Shown here: piece by piece, positions 56,311 through 64,000 of the stretch | Layout: each line of letters starts with the position of its first letter | Numbering within the stretch: the first letter of the stretch is position 1 | Assembly: GCA_021234155.1 (NCBI GenBank) | Contig: JAJEKV010000003.1 | Coordinates: 10,726,413-10,790,412 of the forward strand | Direction: 5' to 3' | From: Isoetes taiwanensis | Lineage: Eukaryota; Streptophyta; Lycopodiopsida; Isoetales; Isoetaceae | Length of the DNA: 64,000 bases | Program-made: the position numbers and the translations under genes | Notes under the pieces: model-generated | Seen by the model: only the letters and a program-made list of their open reading frames with translations | Databases searched by the model: none | Told to the model about the DNA's origin: nothing

Positions 56311-57956
56311 TCTTTCCGTAGTAAATTTCCATAGGGCCATTGAAAAAGAAGCTTATCTATTATTATTAGTGGTTGTACCAATCTGTATATTTAGAATAGT
56401 AGTAGACGTTTTGATGACTAAGTGCCATCTAAATAGAGTGTTACTATTGAAAAGGTGGTCTGGCAAGGAAAAAAGAAGAGGCTGTGATTGTGGAGGTTAG
56501 GACTTCCTTTTTCTAGAGGAGGATTATGCACTAATAATAGAATAGAATAGAATAGAATATGATTTTATCGTCCACGGAGACCAACTGGCCTATGATAATG
56601 CATGAATGGTGTTTATTTAAAATATAAATGCTAGATTTTTTTTTTGGGGGGGTTTCCCCTAAGGGGGTTTCATATGGGTTTTTGGCATATTCTAGGATAT
56701 GTCGATATATGCTCAGAATATGCCAAAAATGCTCCGAACCCATTATAGCCTGTAAACTATCAGTGGCCCTTGTAGTGGAAGGATGCTCTAAAAATGGCCT
56801 AACTGGCTAATCGATCATGCTGCGATTTTCTGCAGTGGAACTGCAACCCAATATTGGAGCAGACGGATATTTGGAAAACCCAACTTATGGATAGGAAGAA
56901 GGGATCCACCACAAATTATATCAGTTTCATAAGGCCGCATGTGTCCCAGCACTTAAAGGCTGCTCTGAAGTCAGTGAGGAGGGAAATCCTGAAGCTATCC
57001 TTAATTTTGAGATTGAAGCAGTAAGGCAGAACAATTTCCATTGAGAAAGCGATTCTACATTCTGATGCAAACTTGGAGCATACTGGAGGCAACCCTAGTA
57101 ACGATGATATGAAGAAAGCATCCAATCTTCAACGTCCCACTCAGGTTTAAGATGTTTTCTTGCAATTTATGAGGTTACTTAACGATGGATCTAGATTATC
57201 AATATGTTTATAAAATTATTATAAGCTGCCGCATATAATAGTTTTAATGTCCAGACATAAGATTAATTATAGCTGATGTCTATTACTTACAAGTCCTTGA
57301 CACAAATCAAGATCTGGGAGACTCAACAAGTGAAAGTAACTTGTTGGAATAGTTGGACATGCACTGACATCCAACTACAAATCAGGCCCTCTGTACTGCA
57401 GTAATAGTAGGGATATTACTTGGCAATTCTGATTTATGAAGAGTTTATTTGTGCAATTAGATGTAAAAAATATAAGCAGATTCTGAATAATCCATAGGGT
57501 AGATGTTGGTGGTTGGATTTGCATTGCCATGCAAAACGAATTTGCAAATCCTGAATAATTCGTAGGAGTAAGATTGCTTCATAGTGGTTGGTGAACAACA
57601 TTACCATCCAAAACGAATTTGCCATGCAAATTAAGTATTGCATGTTGCATAGATTTGCCACCGATCCAGGTTAAAGGCGTATATTATCATTTTGAGAACA
57701 ATTTATCTCATAATTATTACTGCATGCAGCTATGAATGGGCACAGTTCTAAATATATTTGCTTGTCTAGGAGCTAGCCTTGTTATCTGCTGGCAGATGGG
57801 TTATGAAGACTTTCATGTTTAATATTTCAAGCCAGCTTTGCATTGGTGCACTAAGGAATAACATAGGCTACTTTTGCATTAGTTGCTTGAGAGATATGTA
57901 GATCTTTTCTGCGCATTAGCTACTAGCTACAAATCTATACCTTATATTTGCCATTG
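56311..57956. other. Intergenic, no gene seen
   Basis: A short (AATAG)5 tract at 56536-56558 and a G-rich hairpin GGTTTCCCCTAAGGGGGTTTC (56651) are the only clear structures. 57480-57620 has a partial duplication of TGAATAATYCRTAGG. Confidence 0.45.
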
Positions 57957-58900
57957 TGTAACGACCCTTGTGGCTTGGTGCTGTTTCTTAGAATATGATA
58001 TTTAGGACTATAAAAATACATTAGCTAAGGTTATTTAAACCCTTAATATATTTAAGTTAAAAAGGTGAGCACCATAAAAATAGGGGAGCGAGGATCGTGA
58101 CATGTGCCAAGGGATGCCATGCTAAATCCGGCACACCCTTCTGATTAGGAAGATGCTTAATTGAGCCTTAGGATGCCTGGCAGTATGATAGATTGCCAAC
58201 TGTTAATTTTTGCATTTAGCCAAGCTATAAAAGATTTGGCCATTAGCTTAATCTAGACTAGACTAATGAGGTAATGCCAAATGGCTTTGGCCAAATCGGA
58301 TGGATAAGAACGAAACCAAGCAAGGACGGAGTAAGGAGGAGGAAAGAGCTGGAAGCAAATCAAGCCAAGTTAAAGCGGAAAAGATCTGAGACCGAGATTA
58401 AGAGGTGGAGATTGTAGATGGACTCGGTTCTCAGGTTACAGTTCTAGAAGAGTAAAGAATTAAGAAAAACATAAACAAGAAACGAACGAACTCCTATCAG
58501 AGACTGAGCCAGCTTGTAATCCATCCGGTTTTATGCTGAGGAAATTTCCCTTTGATAAGAACTTCGGCCAAGCCTGCACTTCCAGTCTTTCCCATAGAAA
58601 TCCGTCTGATGCTGTCATGCCGACCTCTGTGTGGTAATTCCAGGTCTAAGAACTTTGCTTTTTAATTGTCTGAGTTGCAGGAATCCGGTTCTTTGCTGTA
58701 AAGATTCGGCCGTATAGCTATAAAAATCCAAGCTTGCTTCATGGAAAATTCACCATGTTGCTGCCAACCTCAACCCTGTGCTCTGTGTTCTTGCTCTAGA
58801 TGGCATGTGAAACTTGCCTTGAAACTAGTGTTAGATGAACCCAATACCTTTTGATTGCAGAGCCCTGTCTCTGAGGCCTGATCAGAGAACCCCGAGAAGC
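57957..58900 (+). repeat. Possible LTR remnant
   Basis: TGTAACGACCCTTGTGG is a start I often see in plant LTRs, and a promoter-like CTATAAAA lies at 58226. No matching end, primer site or partner LTR was found, so this is weak. Confidence 0.25.
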
Positions 58901-59426
58901 TCAAAACTGGCAGATGCAGCCTACCATAACTTCTGTTACAGTGCTAATGATTTAAGGGAATGGGATACCAGGGTCCGGTATCCCCATGCATTTATACCAG
59001 TTGGATCTATGATTCGACTATACCATGGCATGCCCTCACCTTTCTTAACATATATAATTATTAGAGGGCGATTTTTTTGGCATATTACTTTAAGATGCCT
59101 GTTTATAATCACGACACGTTAAGCTATTTTTGTGCGCAACACTTCCATTATAAATTTTTTGACACGTTGCATTAGTTTAAGTAAAAAATTTGCTGGCTAT
59201 GGTGTCGACACTACGGTATCTGTGCTCTTCCTCTCCTCCGTCTTTCTAAGTCCTTCCTTCTGAAGCCCTCCTTTTTTTTAGTCCTGCTTCTAGATTTTCA
59301 GCAACAGATCGGCCATGCCGGCTATGTGGCATTCTTCAATCCATGCGCCCATTTCTTCCAAGATAAAAAAGAAAGCTCGGATTTCTACCATTACCATCAG
59401 TGTCATGCACCCCGCTGTACTGGAAT
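58901..59426. other. Intergenic, no gene recognised
   Basis: A 95-codon frame at 58835-59122 lacks any domain I know. GGGATACCAGGGTCCGGTATCCC (58960-58982) is a small hairpin. Confidence 0.4.
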
Positions 59427-59485
59427 GGTGGGAACACGGCTCCTGTTTTATCTAAAGTAGATAAAACAGGAGCCGTGTTCCCACC
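59427..59485. repeat. Perfect 59-bp palindrome at the LINE 3' break
   Basis: 28-base arms (59427-59454, 59458-59485; GGTGGGAACACGG...TATCTA) exactly complementary around AAG. The right arm is continuous with LINE-derived sequence. Confidence 0.95.
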
Positions 59486-61057
59486 GACCAAAAATGCAAG
59501 CATAATGAAAGCCTATCCAAACCATATTACTGGACCCAACTGTTTCATAAACTTCCAACCCAACTATTTCGTAACCTTTTACTATTATGTTGTGGAAGAG
59601 ATGTAGAACTAACCTGCATATCAGAGGCCAATGACCCCGCCCATTCCAGACGTGGGTCTGCATGCTGACCACCTTACATCCTTCAAGCCTTCTTGGTTGC
59701 ATCGGCATTTGAATGATCAAGGAGAAGCTTCGCCACAGCAGATTCAAACTCATGTTTATTTTGTTTCTTCCCATTTGCCTTCTTTTTTTTCTTATGGCCA
59801 GCCTCATCAAACGGCCTAACATGAATACTTGAAGCAGTTTGTCCATCCCCAGCCAGGGGTAGAATCAACTCAGGTATATCCTCTGTGTATGCCACAGATT
59901 GCTTACTTTGTTTTTAAAGGCAGATCCGTCCCAGTCATGGGAGTGTAAACTGCCGGCACTTGCAGGTGTAGGGAATCGCTTGCACAGGGTCCAGGGGCAC
60001 CCTCAGAGGATAGAGCTGCCTCATAGCGCTGTTGTAGAAATAAGACATTGTCTAAATGCTCTTGCTTGGGTGATGGAGGCACAGCAAGTGGTTCAGCCAG
60101 GAGGGAAAGCTCATCTACTTGATGGGATTCCAATACAGTTTGACAATCAATTTGGTCATCAGATGGATCTCTATCGGGTTGCTTTACCAAGTCTGTATGT
60201 TGCTTTCCCAGATCTGAACTGTCATTAGCGATATCAATCAAGGGATCATTGCCCAAAGGGAGAGAAAGCCCCGACAACAAAATGGGCAAGGGCCCCAGCA
60301 TGTCTTTTGGCTGGATCTGCTGTTGAAGATGCCCAGACATAATGCCAGGCTTAGGAAAGGAAGACGACAAGGGAGCCGCCATTTGAAGTGTCTGTTGCGC
60401 AGCAGTACCATCTGGCTCCAGAGTCTTAGAAAGCTCAGGTTTGTTACCAACATATCCTATTTTTTCAATCAGAGAGCTTTCCCTAGATCTAGTTCGAGAT
60501 CTAGAGACTATTATAAAACCATCCTCCATCTGTGCCTTACCCTTGAGATCCTCAGCTCCTTCAAGTTCAGCTACGTCAAGCAGACAGATATCGCCAGCAT
60601 GCACCAAGGCTCCACATTTACAACAGGGCAGTGGAAGACCGGATACTTGAAGTTTGAACTCAACCAGCTCATTGTTAAATCCTTTGAAGAGCAGGGCAAA
60701 GAGCAGAGGCAATGACTTTGAAGGCTTTTTCAGTCCAATACTCTGAGCTAAGATTGGAGAGTGATAGCTACACTGGGAAGAATAGAGCATCTGGGTTTTT
60801 GGGGTTGAATCTGGGCCTCCAACGCTGGAACAAAAACTGGCCATTTAGACATGTAATAACTCCCTTTTTGAAGATCAGATCAGCCTCCATGTCACTTGGG
60901 AAGGTAACCAAAAAATAATGGTTGCCCAAAGGCTGCACTCTGGGCAGGCTTCGACCTCGAGAGACCCGCTCCAAACTTTCTTTAGTTCTGCTAAGGAAGG
61001 ATTTCCTTGATATGGTTTAAGGTTAATATCTAACAATGAGCTCGGGGGAGTGGCCAA
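59486..61057 (-). pseudogene. LINE ORF1 (DUF4283 plus CCHC zinc knuckle), frameshifted
   Basis: From ATG 61057 the frame reads MATPPSSLLDINLKPYQGNP, shifts near 60965 to PLGNHYFLVTFPSDMEADLI and CLNGQFLFQRWRPRFNPKN, the DUF4283 pattern of plant LINE ORF1. After another shift comes a long frame (60844-59903) with SIGLKKPSKSLP and a zinc knuckle CCKCGALVHAGDIC (C-x2-C-x4-H-x4-C, about 60625), then a Ser/Thr/Pro-rich tail. A Lys-rich segment HKKKKKANGKKQNKHEF follows (about 59795) in another frame. ORF1 proteins bind LINE RNA. No endonuclease or reverse transcriptase is present downstream, so the copy is truncated. Confidence 0.75.
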
Positions 61058-63743
61058 TATGATTAAGCATTGGGCAAAATCATATAGAGTTAATATATAT
61101 CATGGTTGGGAACAAAAGGCAAAGGCAAAGGCAAAAGGCAAAGGCAGGCCAAAGAAGGCTAAGGTTGTGGAGACAGCTATAAATAGAACCTGAACTTTAA
61201 TTGGATATATCTCCACAACCAGAGATCGGATTTGGGGGAATTTTACTTTTCTAAACCGGCTCGGAGTCTAGTTTCCGGATTGGTGTGGCACTTATTCTGG
61301 TTCATCCGAATGAGAGAGAAATGGCAGAAAGAGTGACCGGGGGTCAAAGAAGACTGCTTTACTCTTGGCTCTTGGATCTGATTCTAAGAAAGCTATTTCT
61401 TTTCCCTAGAGCTTCTGTTGATCTTGTCTAGTAACCTATTATTATTCCTAAACCCAACTCTTGGTGTATCATATTAACACTAGACCTGTCCCATGATGGA
61501 CCATTAAAGGGCATTTTGAAGGTTTACAAAAAAAATCATATAAAATCAAGGGCACAAAAACTGGCCAAAGCCTTTCTAGAAGTTCATATATGGCAGTTAT
61601 GGTTCACATAAAAAATACACAAAAATATATCAGCTCCCGTTCTTGTGAGTTATGCACTAGCAAACCCAAGGGGGTCAAGTACCAAAAGATTCATGTTCAC
61701 ACAAAGTAAAACTGTCTTAACGAAAAGAATTTTTTGATTTTTTTGGCTATAATGTGATTTTTCTACACGAGATATAGAGCAAGACACAAAAAACTGCATC
61801 TCAATCCGTAGTCTGTGAAGGAAGATATAGCCATTCAAACATGACAGGGTCAGAACTGTCTTCTGCTTTCTGAGAACCAGTACTGGTTCCCAGAAAGCAG
61901 TTGTGGTATAAAAACAACAACTTTTGGAAGGATAAATTTTGAGCTCAAATTTGGCATATAAGTAGTTCACGAGGTCCTCCATCCTAGAAAAATGTTTGTT
62001 GAGTTTGAATTTGATGTTTTGACTTTTACTTCTAATTTTAATTTTAGGGAATTTATACAAATGGGTAACATTGATACATATGACTCTAGGTTGTCCTCCA
62101 AAAAATCACATTATGAAAGTTTATAAGAATATGAAACCAATGCAAAAACAAGCTCATGAAAAGAGTAAAAGACATGGTAAATAAAAATCAAAAACGATTT
62201 CTGTACCTGCCCATTACTAGTCCATAGTCCATTTAAAAATCAATAATATACTTATGTTAGTCCATCTCACGTTGAGTTTTGGGACATGAGTAGCTCCTGA
62301 ACCACTTTGTTCACAAAAAATATCTGTTGGTCATTATCTTGAGGATTGTATTAAAATAAATAGCATCAATTATATTATGTCTTCCATGTTTATTCTAGAT
62401 TTGTGCCTTAAAGGTATGACTTTACAAAATCACATCCTCGAAGTATCTCATATCAAGAAACAAATGCAAAAAGAACCAAGGAAAAATATGAAAAACTTTT
62501 TCTATAAAACATCAAGATAAACTGCTATCTGCAGTCCAGTTGCAGACCATCATTGGTCCAAATGATTGAAAGTTTAAAAATCAATAATGGCATCACTTTA
62601 ATCAATTTTGATCTCAACTTTCGCATATAGTTTACTTGTATGATTCTCTCAGAGGGAGAAAATTAGTTGACTATGTGAGCTTGTGTAATTTAAGGGTAAG
62701 ATTGAAGCACAAAGAATTGAGAATTTATGAGGTACTTATGACCAATTGAACCTACATGGACCTCCACTTACACCTTTCAAAAATCATGTGATCGAAGCTA
62801 AAAAGCCATAGTATCATTCTATGGGGCAAAATGGATAAGGCTAGTGAGAGATATATGCTCTATACAATTGGTCTCATGGACCATAAATGGTGATGCATGC
62901 TTATATAAATTAAAACCTTAGAAATAACATGCTACTTTAACATGCAACTAGAGATTTATATTGCCAAGAAAGGTATGCATCCATGAAAAATATAATATAC
63001 ATGAAAGATAACCTACATGTAGCATTATTCTACTTAGATGACAATGCTTTATAGCAGCAACACAGATATAAAGTTTATGCTAGTAAGAAATAAACAGATT
63101 TCTTTGTATTTTTTTTCAATAAGGACATGCAACCTATATAAGAGATCTCATATAAGTCAATGTTCACATTTTCAACTATTTTATAGGCTTATATGGAGAA
63201 ATGTAGTGTCTCTTCCATGAACTAAAGAACCATACATATAATGTCATATGGTCTAATTACATATTGTCATGGCTAAACTTCACAACAGAATTAAGTTAAA
63301 ACTTGTTATAATAAGAGAGAAATAATTCTCGAACCTCAAGCAGCTTTTTTGACCAAAATAGGGTTTGGCGGCTTCCACCAATGTCAGATGATAGCAAGAA
63401 AACATGGGAACATAAAACTCAATGTGTTCTATGATAAACAGGCAAATACCTCCAACTTTAGCAAGGTTTAGGTCACTTTATGCTAGAAAAATTGAAGAAG
63501 GCAGTTCTGGACTGGTGCAGAAACTGCCAAATTCTCTAATGTTTGAACAATCACCACAAGGTAGAGGTGACCCCATTGGTCTTGAAATTCTCAGAGATCA
63601 TTAAGAAACAAGTGAAGACTCAAATGGTGGCAGTATAGTTCAAAATCGAAATTTCTGTTATGAGTTACATGGGTTTAAGTGGCAGAGGTCATGTGGGCCA
63701 GTTCTGGTCCATGGATCAGGAATGGTTCCAGGGACAGGTCGAG
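61058..63743. other. Intergenic, no gene seen
   Basis: AT-rich. A GGCAAAGGCAAAGGCAAAAG run lies at 61117-61147 and an imperfect palindrome at 61857-61900 (CTGCTTTCTG-GAACCAGTACTGGTTC). Nothing coding recognised. Confidence 0.45.
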
Positions 63744-63951
63744 TGTTAAGGACTGCCAGCTCAAGGGAGGAGCTACTAGCGGAAGCTGATTGTCAGATAT
63801 GTCTGATATCCCTTACTGTCTTTATGTTCCCATCCTGATATTGCTAGCTGAGTGGCCCGGTTGGGTGGAGAGCTCTTTTGAATAAAGCTTTGGCTACTAA
63901 TTTGTGTAAAAGTTCTTATGTTTATTCAGGTGTTTAGGGAAGTTCGTATCA
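63744..63951 (+). repeat. 5' LTR of an LTR retroelement running off the window
   Basis: Ends ...GTTCGTATCA two bases before a primer site. TGTTAAGGACTGCCAGC at 63744 is a suitable TG start, giving 208 bp, with an AATAAA at 63881. The start is a guess, since the partner LTR is outside; the end is firm. Confidence 0.6.
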
Positions 63952-63953
63952 AT

Positions 63954-63965
63954 TGGTATCAGAGC
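63954..63965 (+). other. Primer-binding site, initiator tRNA-Met type
   Basis: TGGTATCAGAGC on the plus strand. An ATGAGTAGTGG at 63990 could begin gag, but only a few codons are visible. Confidence 0.9.
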
Positions 63966-64000
63966 GCAGTTTCGATTTTCTTTGGAACTATGAGTAGTGG

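Noticed and set aside
57957-58900. Confident LTR call from TGTAACGACCC
   Set aside because: No primer site or partner was found, so it is kept only as a weak feature.

Overview
The window looks like nuclear DNA of a land plant with a large, repeat-rich genome. Coding sequence is sparse and broken, GT-AG introns are clear, and three LTR retroelement families share the initiator tRNA-Met primer site TGGTATCAGAGC. There are a LINE ORF1, tRNA-derived SINEs, hAT- and Mutator-type elements, and two plant gene fragments: a cytochrome b561/DOMON tail and a sterol methyltransferase 1 first exon. The lone SMT1 exon would imply very long introns, and transposase types such as the first gene are ones I associate with ferns. 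A non-flowering vascular plant (fern or gymnosperm) is my guess, at low confidence.

Layout. 0-6 kb: the 3' part of a spliced DDE-like transposase-derived gene (+), a frameshifted cytochrome b561 relic, then an intact six-exon RING-H2/coiled-coil gene of 721 codons (-). 6.1-19.7 kb: one 3'-truncated Copia element (-), with 5' LTR, primer site, gag, protease and integrase, carrying two insertions. One is a 305-bp hAT MITE with an 8-bp target duplication. The other is a 10.9-kb element with perfect 25-bp inverted ends and an AATA duplication, which itself contains a 62-bp minisatellite, a multi-kilobase inverted repeat and a nested 916-bp element. 20.6-25.4 kb: a non-autonomous LTR element (-) inside a direct duplication, with a palindromic LTR rearrangement and nested inverted-repeat insertions. 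25.4-35 kb: SINEs, a decayed HUH-type Rep gene (-), and tandem duplications.

35.7-39.8 kb is the most interesting part. A better-preserved HUH endonuclease (Rep) gene has an HLH motif and a Tyr-x-x-Lys motif, upstream repeat arrays, and on both sides a hairpin block plus an identical 24-bp direct repeat. It resembles the Rep-type transposons recently called replitrons. The decayed relative at 28.1-29.6 kb keeps the same catalytic motifs and a similar downstream helical region.

40-64 kb: minisatellites, a SINE, a hairpin core shared with the 10.9-kb element, a CpG-rich Mutator-like MITE packed with palindromes, the SMT1-like first exon, several short perfect palindromes, a frameshifted MULE transposase, a long ATT microsatellite, a LINE ORF1 relic, and at the right edge the 5' LTR and primer site of another LTR element that continues outside.

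The genes do not form one pathway. Most of the window is nested mobile DNA. The sequences most likely to matter biologically are the RING-H2 gene, the HUH Rep element and, if its other exons exist, the SMT1 gene.
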